64,000 bases of DNA from Paraflavitalea sp966211765 (GCA_966211765.1 CBIHOV010000020.1:1-64000); one strand, 5' to 3'; counted from the stretch's first letter, positions 1-9,246 are shown. Made by a program: numbers and translations. The notes: generated by a model from the letters alone, not told the origin.

Positions 1-310
1 TTTCCCAGGGAAGTCCTTTTTCTTTCAATTCATTCTGAATATCCCGTGCGGTAAAGTCAATACCAACGGTTACTGCATCATAATATTTGCTTGCAAACCG
101 GTCCTGGATGTATTTTCCATTTTTGGAAATACGCAATACCAATTCACATTCATAATGCAATTCGTTGGTGAACTCGGGATAATAAAATGGCGTGTGTGCC
201 TGCAATAAAGCACTCTTGGGTTTCATAAAAATGATGGGTTCGTCAGGAACCTCATTACCCAATTCTTTTGCGTGAGCCACATAATTACGGCCTACACAGA
301 AAATTTTCAT
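1..310 (-). CDS. Fumarylacetoacetate hydrolase (FAH) family protein, N-terminal part
   Basis: The gene runs off the left edge of the window; only the first 103 residues are visible, from the ATG at 308-310 (minus strand). The start MKIFCVGRNYVAHAKELG, the stretch PIIFMKP and the ExE pair near residues 54-56 (HYECEL) match the FAH/FAHD1/YcgM fold, where these glutamates bind the catalytic Mg2+ or Mn2+. Family members cleave or decarboxylate acylpyruvate or oxaloacetate-type substrates, or isomerise homoprotocatechuate intermediates; the substrate cannot be read from this fragment. It lies downstream of pth on the same strand with a gap of about 146 bp. Confidence 0.85.
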   Translation of the reverse strand, partial: MKIFCVGRNYVAHAKELGNEVPDEPIIFMKPKSALLQAHTPFYYPEFTNELHYECELVLRISKNGKYIQDRFASKYYDAVTVGIDFTARDIQNELKEKGLPWE

Positions 311-456
311 ACTCAACAAAGGGTTTAACTGAGATAATTGTTTTCAAGTTTCATAGCCTGGAAAGGCAGGGGGTACAGGTACACAGGAATATCAGATACT
401 AAAATTTAATACCCGGTGGGATATTATTGGCGAAAATAAAGATTGAAATTAACAAA

Positions 457-1035
457 TCATAGTGGAAACTCCAATTTATTCGCTTCATTCATAGTCCTTT
501 CGATACCAATAGTGGTAAAGCTTTCAATGATCTCAACGCATTTCTCAACCTTTTGTTTCACGACGGGTAACTCAAGATCATCCCACCGTCCCAATACAAA
601 ATCCACTTGCCGCCCTTTGGGAAAATTATTTCCGATACCAAAACGCAGCCGCGGATATTTGTCCGTTAAAAGGGTCTCCTGTATACTTTTCAGGCCATTA
701 TGACCAGCATCACTACCCGAACCACGTAAGCGTAATTTGGCTAAAGTCAATGCCAGATCGTCTAAAATGACCAATACATTATCCAATTGAACCTTCTCTT
801 TATCCATCCAATATTTGACCGCTTTACCACTGAGGTTCATATAAGTAGTCGGTTTGACAATTATCAATTGCCTGCCTTTCCATTTCGCTTCAGCTACTTC
901 AGCCAACCGGTCAACCCTGAAAAAACTGCCGTGTTTCCGGGCAAGGGCATCAACAACATCGAACCCGATATTATGACGGGTACCCACGTAATCAGTTCCT
1001 ATGTTTCCCAAACCGACGACCAGGAATTTTGACAT
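457..1035 (-). CDS. pth: Peptidyl-tRNA hydrolase
   Basis: A 192-residue Pth, the usual family length. It releases peptides from prematurely dropped peptidyl-tRNA in the cytoplasm. The N-terminal signature GLGNIG..Y..TRHNIGF holds the catalytic His at residue 21; the second signature GSDAGHNGLKSI is near residues 105-116, and the conserved Asp lies in LVILDDLAL. The gene follows prs and rplY on the same strand, an order common in Bacteroidota, but a strong terminator sits between rplY and pth, so pth may also have its own promoter or depend on read-through. The ATG at 1033-1035 is the natural start. Confidence 0.97.
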   Translation of the reverse strand: MSKFLVVGLGNIGTDYVGTRHNIGFDVVDALARKHGSFFRVDRLAEVAEAKWKGRQLIIVKPTTYMNLSGKAVKYWMDKEKVQLDNVLVILDDLALTLAKLRLRGSGSDAGHNGLKSIQETLLTDKYPRLRFGIGNNFPKGRQVDFVLGRWDDLELPVVKQKVEKCVEIIESFTTIGIERTMNEANKLEFPL

Positions 1036-1110
1036 GGAAAAAGTAATTAAAATAAGCTGTACGGCCTATACTTACAAAGTAGTATTCATACAATATCGGA
1101 AAGATAAAAA

Positions 1111-1136
1111 AAAGCCCGGATGAGATACCGGGCTTT
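1111..1136 (-). terminator. Rho-independent terminator after rplY
   Basis: A nine-base inverted repeat (1111-1119 with 1128-1136) is followed on the minus strand by a run of T residues (A run at 1106-1113 on plus). It lies 26 bp past the rplY stop codon. Confidence 0.85.
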
Positions 1137-1161
1137 GCTAATATAGACAAAAAATCTATTA

Positions 1162-1824
1162 TTATTTCTTTGCAGCCGGTTTTGCAGCAGCAGCAGCGGG
1201 TTTCGCAGCAGCAGCGGCAGCAGGCTTGGCGGCGCTAGCCTTGGCACCAGCAGCAGGAGCAGTAGCTTCTTCTTGTTTCAACTGACGCGTCATTACCACA
1301 GAAGCAATAGGAATACGGGGAGAGTTGAGTATTTCATAATGCTCGATCTTCACGTCTTCAACCCTTACGTTGCCATTGAGTTCCAATGTAGTAAGATCTA
1401 CTTCGATATTCTCCTTCAGGAACCTGGGGAGTGTTTTGATCTTCAAAGATTTGATCTTTGTGATCAGCTTACCACCAGCTTTTACACCAGCAGAAGAACC
1501 AGTAAACTTCAAAGGAATGGTAGCAATAACAGGTTTGTCCTGTACCAGTTCCAGGAAGTCGATGTGTGCGAGTTGATCTGTAACTGTATCAAATTGCAGA
1601 TCTTTCAGGATACACTGGTAGGTTTTGTCGCCTACTTTAATATCCGCTAATACGAACTCAGCTGTGTACACGAGCGATTTGAAAGCCAACACAGGAGCAG
1701 AAAAGTTGATTTCCTGTGTACCGCCGTAAATTACACTGGGTACCTGACCCTGAGAGCGGAGTTGGCGGGCGGCTTTCTTCCCGGTTCCGGTCCTCAGTTG
1801 GCCTTCAATTGTAATTGATTTCAT
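1162..1824 (-). CDS. rplY: 50S ribosomal protein L25 / general stress protein Ctc
   Basis: A 220-residue long-form L25 (TL5/CTC type) that binds 5S rRNA in the large ribosomal subunit. The N-terminal RNA-binding barrel covers about residues 1-95 (starting MKSITIEGQLRTGTGKKAARQLR), followed by the CTC-type beta domain to about residue 185. The last 35 residues are a low-complexity tail of Ala, Lys and Pro with AAKPAAAAA-like repeats, encoded by a GCAGCA-rich stretch at 1165-1260. Such tails occur in long L25 proteins, but this one is notable. The gene starts 46 bp after prs ends, so prs and rplY are probably co-transcribed. Confidence 0.95.
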   Translation of the reverse strand: MKSITIEGQLRTGTGKKAARQLRSQGQVPSVIYGGTQEINFSAPVLAFKSLVYTAEFVLADIKVGDKTYQCILKDLQFDTVTDQLAHIDFLELVQDKPVIATIPLKFTGSSAGVKAGGKLITKIKSLKIKTLPRFLKENIEVDLTTLELNGNVRVEDVKIEHYEILNSPRIPIASVVMTRQLKQEEATAPAAGAKASAAKPAAAAAAKPAAAAAKPAAKK

Positions 1825-1869
1825 TTGTATTTAATTTAAGAATTTCCTTTTTTGATGCTAAGCCGCAGC

Positions 1870-2820
1870 TTATTTGTTCCTCATCTGGCTGTGAATGAAC
1901 AACCCGGTGATACTCCTGTTTTCGTAGGCATTGCGAATGGCTACAGCAAACAGTTCCGCTACACTCAGCAACTTGATCTTCGAGATCTTCTGCTTCAACG
2001 GGATCGTATCACACACGACCAATTCTTCCAGCACACTGTTCTCGATGTTTGAATAAGCATTACCACTTAAAACCGGATGCGTACACAAGGCTCTTACACT
2101 ACGGGCGCCTTTATCTTTCAATAACCCCGCGGCTTTGGCAAGGGTACCACCCGTATCACAGATATCATCGATCAACACTACATCCCGGTCTGTAACATCC
2201 CCGATCACCACCATGCTTGCGATCTCATTGGCCCGTTTACGGTGCTTGTCACAAATCACCATTTCTGCATTGAAATAAGTGGCAATTTCCCGTATCCTGT
2301 TGGCACTTCCCACGTCGGGGGCCGCGAAGGTAAGGTTTTCCAGCTGAAGTTGCTGTATATAAGGTATAAAAATGGCCGAGCTATCCAGGTGATCCACCGG
2401 TATATCAAAGTAACCCTGGATCTGTGGAGCGTGTAAGTCCATGGTAATCACCCTATCGGCGCCGGCAGCCACCAACATATTGGCAATCATTTTCGAACCA
2501 ATGGCTACACGGGGCTTGTCTTTCCGGTCCTGCCGGGCATACCCGTAGTAGGGAATCACCGCCACCACTTTATAGGCAGATGCGCGGCGTGCGGCATCGA
2601 TCATTAATAACAATTCCAACAGGTTCTCAGCAGGAGCAAAAGTGCTCTGGATCAGGAAAACCATGTCGCCCCGGATACTTTCCTGGAAAACAGGCTGGAT
2701 TTCCCCATCACTGAACCTTGAAATTGTAATTTTTCCTAATGTAATCCCGTATTTTCGGGCTATTTTTTCGGCCAGGTATTGTGATCCTGTGCCGGAGAAG
2801 ACCTTGACAGACATTTGCAT
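1870..2820 (-). CDS. prs: Ribose-phosphate pyrophosphokinase (PRPP synthetase)
   Basis: A 316-residue class I PRPP synthetase: ribose 5-phosphate + ATP gives PRPP + AMP, the precursor for purines, pyrimidines, NAD, His and Trp. The visible motifs are the flexible ATP loop YARQDRKDKPR, the DLHAPQIQGYFD segment with a catalytic-site His, and the PRPP-binding loop VVLIDDICDTGGT near residues 214-226. Two ATGs are possible (2818-2820 and 2812-2814); the second gives the more usual start MSVKVFSGTGSQ. A TATCTTCG element (2838-2845 on plus, read on minus) is a plausible -7 box about 20 bp upstream. It is the first gene of a probable prs-rplY unit. Confidence 0.97.
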   Translation of the reverse strand: MQMSVKVFSGTGSQYLAEKIARKYGITLGKITISRFSDGEIQPVFQESIRGDMVFLIQSTFAPAENLLELLLMIDAARRASAYKVVAVIPYYGYARQDRKDKPRVAIGSKMIANMLVAAGADRVITMDLHAPQIQGYFDIPVDHLDSSAIFIPYIQQLQLENLTFAAPDVGSANRIREIATYFNAEMVICDKHRKRANEIASMVVIGDVTDRDVVLIDDICDTGGTLAKAAGLLKDKGARSVRALCTHPVLSGNAYSNIENSVLEELVVCDTIPLKQKISKIKLLSVAELFAVAIRNAYENRSITGLFIHSQMRNK

Positions 2821-2902
2821 ACCACGTAAATATGCGGCGAAGATAAAGCGAAGGAAAGGGATTTAATAGTTACTGTTGAGGAAATTTTCCCTATTTCATG
2901 AA

Positions 2903-2960
2903 TTAAAAAAAGATATCCTGTTACAGCCGCACAAAGCTTGCCAGCCGCATCAGGATATCG
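2903..2960 (-). terminator. Probable terminator after the small membrane protein gene
   Basis: A perfect nine-base inverted repeat (2912-2920 with 2951-2959) has a 30-nt loop. On the minus strand it is followed by a T run (A run 2905-2911). The long loop makes it weaker than the other terminators in the window. Confidence 0.5.
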
Positions 2961-3013
2961 TTTTCACCAGTGTCGGAACACCGGCAATGGTCATAAAAGA
3001 ATAATAACAGGGA

Positions 3014-3235
3014 TTATTTGGTAACTGTGAGCAAAACCTGCTTACCCGTACTGGCCGGAGCCGCAGTTTGGGCAGCAACTTCACTTTTACGCACAATAGA
3101 GGTTTTGGGATTCAGTACATGAAAGATGGCCGAGCAAATGAAAATGGAGAAGCAAAGCGCCACACAATACATGCCTATGCAGAATAGAAAAGGCTGATAG
3201 CCACCAATTGCTAAAAAAGTAGTTTTCCGTTTCAT
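3014..3235 (-). CDS. Small single-span membrane protein, unknown function
   Basis: A 73-residue protein that I do not recognise. Residues about 12-40 form one long hydrophobic segment with several Cys and Phe residues (FLFCIGMYCVALCFSIFICS), consistent with a membrane anchor. The rest is a short polar tail rich in Ala, Ser, Thr and Lys. It is flanked by prs (downstream) and the divergent radC (upstream) and has its own likely terminator. The clean start and stop, hydrophobic profile and terminator support a real gene, but no function can be assigned. Confidence 0.6.
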   Translation of the reverse strand: MKRKTTFLAIGGYQPFLFCIGMYCVALCFSIFICSAIFHVLNPKTSIVRKSEVAAQTAAPASTGKQVLLTVTK

Positions 3236-3361
3236 GGGGATGTGGATTAACGAGTTTCTAAAAAGGATTGGATTTTCTTTAACAGTAACGACAGAAAGAT
3301 AAGCTTATTACCTACTGTGGATACTATTACAAGGCTGAAAATTAACAGAATCTTTTAATAC

Positions 3362-4054
3362 ATGCAAGCGAAGAATTACCCTATTAAAAAGTGGGCAGAA
3401 GACGACCGGCCCAGGGAAAAACTACTTAGCAAAAGTCCCAATACCCTGAGCAATTCGGAATTATTGGCCATCCTGATCCAATATGGGGTCAAAGGAAAGT
3501 CGGCCGTAGACCTGGCCCAGGACATTATGAGGTTTAGCAACAACGATCTGAATGTGCTATTCAAGTTGACAGTCAAGGAGTTAATGAGCGTAAAAGGCAT
3601 AGGCATGACCAAGGCTGTGTCGATTGTCGCCGCCCTGGAACTGGGGCGCCGGCGCCATGCCCTGGAAGCATTTGATGGATCGGTCGTTACCAACAGCCAG
3701 GATGTAGCCCAATACCTGCGCACCCTTTTGAGAGATCGTCCTTCCGAGGTCTTTGCCGTAATATACCTCAGCCAGTCAAACAGGATCAGTCATTTTCATA
3801 TTGTAAGCGAGGGTGGAATTACCAGCACCATTGTAGATCCCCGGCTGATTATCAAGCAAGCGCTGTTAGAAAATGCCGTCAACCTGATATTATGCCATAA
3901 CCATCCCTCCGGCAACCTGCAACCCAGTGCAGCAGACCAGTTACTCACCCAAAAGATCAAACAGGCCGCCCTGTTATTCGACATTAAAGTGCTGGACCAT
4001 ATTATTGTGAGCGAAGAGGGGTATTATAGTTTTGCAGACGCCATGAATTTATGA
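3362..4054 (+). CDS. radC: RadC family JAB-domain protein
   Basis: 230 residues, full length for the family. An N-terminal helix-hairpin-helix-like UPF0758 region (residues about 1-100, with MSVKGIGMTKAVSIVAALELGRR cut into a G-I-G turn) precedes a JAB/MPN metalloprotease-like domain. The metal-binding signature CHNHPSGN followed by D near residue 190 is intact. RadC proteins were linked to DNA repair, but the biochemical role is unsettled; many are found near mobile DNA, though nothing mobile is seen here. It converges with the DUF3467 gene, with 21 bp between stops. Confidence 0.93.
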   Translation: MQAKNYPIKKWAEDDRPREKLLSKSPNTLSNSELLAILIQYGVKGKSAVDLAQDIMRFSNNDLNVLFKLTVKELMSVKGIGMTKAVSIVAALELGRRRHALEAFDGSVVTNSQDVAQYLRTLLRDRPSEVFAVIYLSQSNRISHFHIVSEGGITSTIVDPRLIIKQALLENAVNLILCHNHPSGNLQPSAADQLLTQKIKQAALLFDIKVLDHIIVSEEGYYSFADAMNL

Positions 4055-4075
4055 TGCAGGGGCCAACCCTACTCC

Positions 4076-4390
4076 TTAGGCTTGCGCACTGGGACCACCA
4101 AAATTCAGGGGAAGCTGTACTTCTTCCAGGTCCTGTATCTTACCATTGAGGGATTCAAAACGATTCACATTCTCAGTGAGGGCTTTCATAAACCGCTTGG
4201 CATGCTGGGGAGTAAGGATAATGCGTGATTTTACCCTGCTTTTGGGGGTGCCGGGCATTACGTTTACAAAATCGATCACAAATTCTGCGTGTGAGTGCGT
4301 TATGATGGCCAGGTTTGCATACACCCCTTCGGCTATTTCTTCGCTGATCTCTATATTAAGTTGGTTCGGTTGCTGATTTGCATTATCCAT
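4076..4390 (-). CDS. DUF3467 domain-containing protein
   Basis: A 104-residue soluble protein. The central part (IAEGVYANLAIITHSHAEFVIDFVNVMPG, in pieces, then the SRIILTPQHAKRFMKAL segment) matches the small DUF3467 family widely found in bacteria and archaea. Its function is unknown. A Gln/Asn-rich N terminus precedes the domain. It stands alone on the minus strand upstream of radC's stop codon, with no other gene in the same transcription unit. Confidence 0.85.
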   Translation of the reverse strand: MDNANQQPNQLNIEISEEIAEGVYANLAIITHSHAEFVIDFVNVMPGTPKSRVKSRIILTPQHAKRFMKALTENVNRFESLNGKIQDLEEVQLPLNFGGPSAQA

Positions 4391-4447
4391 TGCCTATAAA
4401 ATTAGGCTGTAAAAGTAGGATAGTTTGTGGTGGCAGCCAAAGCAAAC

Positions 4448-4487
4448 AAAACAGGCTGACCTCATTACTGAGATCAGCCTGTTTTTG
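4448..4487. terminator. Terminator downstream of the first susD
   Basis: Hairpin ACAGGCTGA (4451-4459) with TCAGCCTGT (4474-4482), plus an inner CTCA/TGAG pairing. T runs can be read on both strands, so it may end the Sus transcript (minus) and work in the opposite direction too. Confidence 0.8.
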
Positions 4488-4507
4488 TTATTTACTGTAC
4501 CAGGAGT

Positions 4508-6043
4508 TTAATCAACATCCCAGAAGATCTTTGTATCAAATGCACTGATAGCACCCTGGGCCTTTACATTGGCCTCGTTGCTAGACTCTTCTGTTTGCGG
4601 ATAGAAAATACGGGAAGGCCTTTTCTGACCAACAGCTGCAGAAGCGGAATTGGGTGTTACAGGGAAATTCGTACGGCGGTATTCGCTCCAGGCTTCCAAA
4701 CCACCATAGTGCACCAATGCCAACCATTTTTGCATCCAGATGGCTTGTAACTTATCCGTGGAAGTAGTCCAATCGGCCAGGTCTTTACCACTGGAAAGTA
4801 AAGTGGTAGCAGCTGCCGCATCGGTACCGGTCAGACGGAAAGATTCTTTAACGCCTTGCTCATAATAAGCCTGTGCAGTCAATGGCAGGTTTACACCAGC
4901 ACCATACCGTTGTTTCGCTTCGGCCAGCAGGAAGAAGCTTTCAGCTGCAGTAAACAATACCATGGGCTTATTAAATACACCCCTTACGATCTGAGCTGGT
5001 CCAATGTAAGAAGAATTCTGAGCAAGATAGCCTGAACTCGCACCGAAAGGAACCGGCACATAATGTTTCAAGGTATCTCCTTTTGCACTTACACCCGGGT
5101 TGCTTTGATTCTCCCCTCCTGCTGCATAGAACAGACGTTTAAGGCGGAAAGTGTCATTGGAAGCTTTTAATACGTCGAAAAGGAATACAGTAGGACGAGG
5201 ATACCGACCTAATGGACGAACAGCGTTATTGGCCTGGTATCCCCAGCGATCATAGAAAGGATTGGTCTTTCCATCGCTGGCAATATATCCGGGATTGCTC
5301 GTTACATCCTGACCGCTAGCCAGGAACCCTTCTGCTACAGCTACAGCCTTGTTGATCTCGGCAGTAATATAACCATCTCGGCCAGCTATTTTACTTTGTC
5401 TGATCAGTAAACGCAATTTGAGACTGTTGGCAAAACGGGTCCAGTTAGTGACATTTCCTTTGAAAATAATATCAGCATTCACACCCGGTGCTGCGAAAAC
5501 ATTTGCTTTCAGATCAGCAATGGCCCCATCCAGCAATTTGATCAGGTCTTCATAAATGGTCTTTTGATCATCAAACTTGGGAGCCAGGCTTCCTGTGCCC
5601 TTCAAGGCATCGGAATAAGGCACATTACCATATACATCTACCAGTTGGTGCATGATGTAAGCCTTCATTATTTTGGCCGGCCCTTTCATATAAGGTTGTG
5701 GCTGCGCATGGTCATCGGCCGTGTCAATAACGTACTGGTAATCTTTTAGAATATCATACCAGGTATCCCAAAAGTTGAAGTTGGTATTATTAAAGATATA
5801 CTGAAATTGAGATGGGCTGATGATATAGGTACTGGACTGTGTCATCTGACCACTCCAATAAGAACCAAGTTCATTCGGGTCAAGTACAGCAGCAGTACGA
5901 TTAGCCGCCGCCGTGAATACAAAATCCGCTGTAGATGTAGGCAGCTGATTAGGGTTGGTATTAATATCCAACCATTTCTTCTGGCATCCACTCAATGCAA
6001 CAGCAATACAAAGAATGGGTAATATTGATTGACGTAGTTTCAT
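4508..6043 (-). CDS. SusD/RagB-family outer-membrane lipoprotein (locus 1)
   Basis: 511 residues. A lipoprotein signal peptide ends in LSGC, with the lipidated Cys at residue 20. The body starts WLDINTNPNQLPTS and shows the helical TPR-like SusD fold of the SusD-like_2 type. It ends with the features usual for this family (WSEYRRT, P-R-I-F-YPQTE). SusD acts as the lid that captures a nutrient on the cell surface and hands it to the SusC barrel. The gene is 20 bp downstream of its SusC partner, and a terminator follows. The substrate cannot be inferred: no glycoside hydrolase, peptidase or sulfatase gene is attached. Confidence 0.93.
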   Translation of the reverse strand: MKLRQSILPILCIAVALSGCQKKWLDINTNPNQLPTSTADFVFTAAANRTAAVLDPNELGSYWSGQMTQSSTYIISPSQFQYIFNNTNFNFWDTWYDILKDYQYVIDTADDHAQPQPYMKGPAKIMKAYIMHQLVDVYGNVPYSDALKGTGSLAPKFDDQKTIYEDLIKLLDGAIADLKANVFAAPGVNADIIFKGNVTNWTRFANSLKLRLLIRQSKIAGRDGYITAEINKAVAVAEGFLASGQDVTSNPGYIASDGKTNPFYDRWGYQANNAVRPLGRYPRPTVFLFDVLKASNDTFRLKRLFYAAGGENQSNPGVSAKGDTLKHYVPVPFGASSGYLAQNSSYIGPAQIVRGVFNKPMVLFTAAESFFLLAEAKQRYGAGVNLPLTAQAYYEQGVKESFRLTGTDAAAATTLLSSGKDLADWTTSTDKLQAIWMQKWLALVHYGGLEAWSEYRRTNFPVTPNSASAAVGQKRPSRIFYPQTEESSNEANVKAQGAISAFDTKIFWDVD

Positions 6044-6063
6044 GATTACTTTGTATTTAGCAG

Positions 6064-9000
6064 TTATTTAAAAGTCAGGTTTACGTTGATACCATATTGA
6101 CGAACAGGAGGTGTTTGGCTGGTATTATTGATACCTAAACCATTACCTGTTGTAAAGCTGTACTCAGGATCTGTAAAATCGTTCTTGGAATCTACAATAG
6201 TAATCAGGTTACGACCATATAATGAGATGCTGGCTCCGGCAAATACCTTTGTTTTGGCAATGAACGAAGTAGGGAAGTTATAAGACAGGTTGATATCCCT
6301 CAGCTTAATGAACCAGCCTGGAACGGTGAAATTCTCAGCAATAAGACGGTAGTAGTCTACCCACAGAGAATATTCAGCCTCAGCAACATTTACGTTGGTA
6401 TTTGGAACAAACTTGCCCGTACCATCATCGTAAGCTGAATTGGGGAATACATGGGGTGCACGATCTTCTGTCCAGCCACCGGAACCAGTAAAGGTCATCT
6501 GACGACCCAGATCACTGTAAATAACATTACCACCACGGTATTCAAAGTTTACAGCCAGGGTGAAATCCTTATACCCTGCTTTGGTTCCCCAACCAAGAAT
6601 GTGTTTGGGTAAAGCACGGCCCAGGTTTTTCAATGGTCCTTGTGAAGGATAACCTGTGGTCTTACTTACAACAACCCTGTTTGAGGCCGGGTCACGTACA
6701 TAAGAAATTGCCTTGATAGATGGGAATGCTTCTTTATTAATTACATAAGATCCAGCATAAGAGTACCCGCTCAACAGGAAGTCGTTAACACCAGGATACA
6801 GGTCGATAACCTTGTTGTCGTTATTGGAATAGCGAACACTGAAATCCCAATTGAAATTCGTGTTACGGATAATTTGCACTTTCAGGTCAGTTTCATATCC
6901 CCAGTTCCTGGATTTACCCACGTTCAAACGAAGGTTGTTGTATCCTGTGGAGTTGGGGATCTTTACAGTGATCACCTGGTCGGTGGTCGTTTGTGAATAA
7001 TAAGTAAAGTCCAGGTTCACACGGTTGTTGAATAACTGGAATTCACCACCTACCTCAAAAGAATTTACTTTTTCAGGTTTGAGGTTATTATCCGGCAATA
7101 CATCACCTACTGTCAGGCCCACCGTATTTCCATAAGGGAAACCACCGGCATTGGGATAAGTAAGGTCAAGCCCGTACAGTGGAATATTATCAGCTACGTT
7201 CTTGCTGTATCCTGCGCGGAGTTTTGCATAGTCCAGAATGCTGGACTGGAGACCCGGTATAAGATCAGTTAAGTTAGTAGAAACGTCCACACCGTAATAA
7301 GGGTATTGATACAGGCTGGAAGCGCGATTTTGCTTGTAGAACTTGGATGTTCCATCCATACGGAAAGTACCATGGAGAAATACCAGGTCCTTCCATCCTG
7401 TTAATAAGTCGGCATAATATCCATATTTCCGGTATTCGGTATTGCCTTCACCACCGCCCAGCTCACCCTGACGGTTAGCTACGTTGTTAACACCAGGCAC
7501 CACAATGGAACCAGAACTTACTTCCACGGTTTTGGTTTTCCTGTCGTACAAGCTAAAACCAAGAACACTCTTGAAACTCCAGTCGCCAAAATCTTTGTTC
7601 ATCTGGATCTGGAACTCATTGTTCACAATATTCTCAACAGCATTCATATCATACACACTACCGGCAATATCGCTACCTGTGCGGGTAATGCCTTCGCCAT
7701 CATCCTGATCCCAGGGATCGGGTACATAAGCTTTGGTTTTAGCCCAGGCGCTGTAGGAGTATTTCGCAACAGTATTCTTTTGGCTACGGGTATTATTAAG
7801 GATACCCAGTTTATTGTACAAATTCATCCAGCTGAAAACCTTATAGTTCAATTCCACATTACCCGTAATATTGGCATCGCCATATTTTGTACGGTCGTTA
7901 TCCAGGCGGAAATAAGGATTGGTAAAATAATCGTTGTAGTAAGCATTGGGGCTGGCAAATTTGTTGGTTCTCCAATCCCTCAACTTAGATAAGGGAATAT
8001 GAGCTGCCTGGTTGATCGTTTCATTGTAGAAATCAAATGTGGTGCGGTCATAGGCCGCTTGCACATAACCCAGGTTAAATCCAGCTTTCAACCGGCCAGA
8101 TTCATGAGCAGCAGAAAGCCTTACACCAGTACGGCGGCTTCTGTCTTCCGGTACAACACCTTCGGCCAGGTTATTCTCAAGAGATACATAAAAAGTAGTA
8201 TTATCGTTACCACCACTGAAAGAAACCTGGTTATTCGTAGTGATGCCAGTATTCCAGATGCGCCTTCTTTCACCGGAAATCGCAGAATAAGGGAGCTCAT
8301 AAAAACTACCATCTTCCAACACACGACCAGCGGGACGCATGGAGCCATCATACTGATCACCAAACTGCTGGTTCTCATAAGAACGCCAGTTGTCTTTCAT
8401 ACGGTCGAGGTAATTCGGCTTCCAGCCTCCGGTACCAAAACCGGCTGCATAGTGCGAACCACTACCAAATTTATCCTGGTATTCAGGAAGGAAACTGATC
8501 TGCTCAATATTGGTGGCGTTACTATAAGTAACTTTCATTTTTCCTTTTGTACCCTTCTTCGTAGTGATGACGAGGGCCCCGTTTACACCATCAGATCCAT
8601 ATAAGGTAGCAGCCTGTCCACCTTTAAGGATTGAAATACTTTCAATATCATTGGGATTCAACAGGTTCAGCATGGTAGCCGAGCCAGGCGGCATCGGTAA
8701 ACCATCGATTACCACCAGGGCGTCGTTATTACCTGTCATGGAGCGGTAGCCGCGCAATACAATTTTGACAGCGGGGTCAACAGAGTTGTTGACGTTGAAG
8801 ATAGCCAGACCCGATACTTTGCCCGATAAGCTTTGTGCTATCTGCGGTGATCTTCCCACTGTAATATCATCGCTGGTTACCCTGGCCACTGAATAGCCTA
8901 ATTCCTTGGGTCTCCGGCGAATTCCTTGCGCCGTTACAATCACCTCATCTAATTCCTTATTCGATTGCAAACCAGCAGTTAATGTAAGTTGGTTACCCAC

Positions 9001-9246
9001 CGGTAATTCCTGGGCATCATAACCGGCAGCGGTTATCACCAACACATCGGAGGGAGAAGCTTCAATAATAAAAGTGCCATTTTGATCAGCAGAGGAGCCT
9101 GTAGTTTTTCCTTTGATTCTTATTGTGGCAAAAGGGATGGGGATACCTTTTCCGTCTGTGACTTTACCAGTGATTTTTCTGGATTGGGACAGTGCAGGTA
9201 ATGCAATGACCACCAGCACTGCGAGCAGTGATAGAATTTTTCTCAT
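6064..9246 (-). CDS. SusC/RagA-family TonB-linked outer-membrane protein (locus 1)
   Basis: 1060 residues. A signal peptide (about 1-20, ending ALSQ) precedes a carboxypeptidase-like regulatory domain (about 22-100), a TonB plug (about 115-230, ending in ILKGGQAATLYGSDGVNGAL) and a 22-strand-type barrel. SusC imports oligomers across the outer membrane using TonB energy. The C terminus is NLTFK, not the usual terminal Phe or Tyr seen in the two neighbouring paralogues. The start codon region carries a hairpin at +17 to +30 shared with the other two susC genes. A TACTTTTA -7-like element lies about 30 bp upstream. Confidence 0.96.
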   Translation of the reverse strand: MRKILSLLAVLVVIALPALSQSRKITGKVTDGKGIPIPFATIRIKGKTTGSSADQNGTFIIEASPSDVLVITAAGYDAQELPVGNQLTLTAGLQSNKELDEVIVTAQGIRRRPKELGYSVARVTSDDITVGRSPQIAQSLSGKVSGLAIFNVNNSVDPAVKIVLRGYRSMTGNNDALVVIDGLPMPPGSATMLNLLNPNDIESISILKGGQAATLYGSDGVNGALVITTKKGTKGKMKVTYSNATNIEQISFLPEYQDKFGSGSHYAAGFGTGGWKPNYLDRMKDNWRSYENQQFGDQYDGSMRPAGRVLEDGSFYELPYSAISGERRRIWNTGITTNNQVSFSGGNDNTTFYVSLENNLAEGVVPEDRSRRTGVRLSAAHESGRLKAGFNLGYVQAAYDRTTFDFYNETINQAAHIPLSKLRDWRTNKFASPNAYYNDYFTNPYFRLDNDRTKYGDANITGNVELNYKVFSWMNLYNKLGILNNTRSQKNTVAKYSYSAWAKTKAYVPDPWDQDDGEGITRTGSDIAGSVYDMNAVENIVNNEFQIQMNKDFGDWSFKSVLGFSLYDRKTKTVEVSSGSIVVPGVNNVANRQGELGGGEGNTEYRKYGYYADLLTGWKDLVFLHGTFRMDGTSKFYKQNRASSLYQYPYYGVDVSTNLTDLIPGLQSSILDYAKLRAGYSKNVADNIPLYGLDLTYPNAGGFPYGNTVGLTVGDVLPDNNLKPEKVNSFEVGGEFQLFNNRVNLDFTYYSQTTTDQVITVKIPNSTGYNNLRLNVGKSRNWGYETDLKVQIIRNTNFNWDFSVRYSNNDNKVIDLYPGVNDFLLSGYSYAGSYVINKEAFPSIKAISYVRDPASNRVVVSKTTGYPSQGPLKNLGRALPKHILGWGTKAGYKDFTLAVNFEYRGGNVIYSDLGRQMTFTGSGGWTEDRAPHVFPNSAYDDGTGKFVPNTNVNVAEAEYSLWVDYYRLIAENFTVPGWFIKLRDINLSYNFPTSFIAKTKVFAGASISLYGRNLITIVDSKNDFTDPEYSFTTGNGLGINNTSQTPPVRQYGINVNLTFK
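9217..9230 (-). promoter_or_regulatory. Conserved hairpin in the susC1 coding start
   Basis: CACTG (9217-9221) and CAGTG (9226-9230) form a 5-bp stem with a 4-nt loop at positions +17 to +30 of the coding sequence. The same offset is used in the other two susC genes. Confidence 0.45.

Noticed and set aside
1165..1260. GCA-rich repeat in rplY as a separate microsatellite element
   Set aside because: It is in frame and encodes the L25 tail.
1870..2820. Large plus-strand open frames inside pth, prs, the sus genes and sprA
   Set aside because: They are opposite-strand shadows of well-supported genes.
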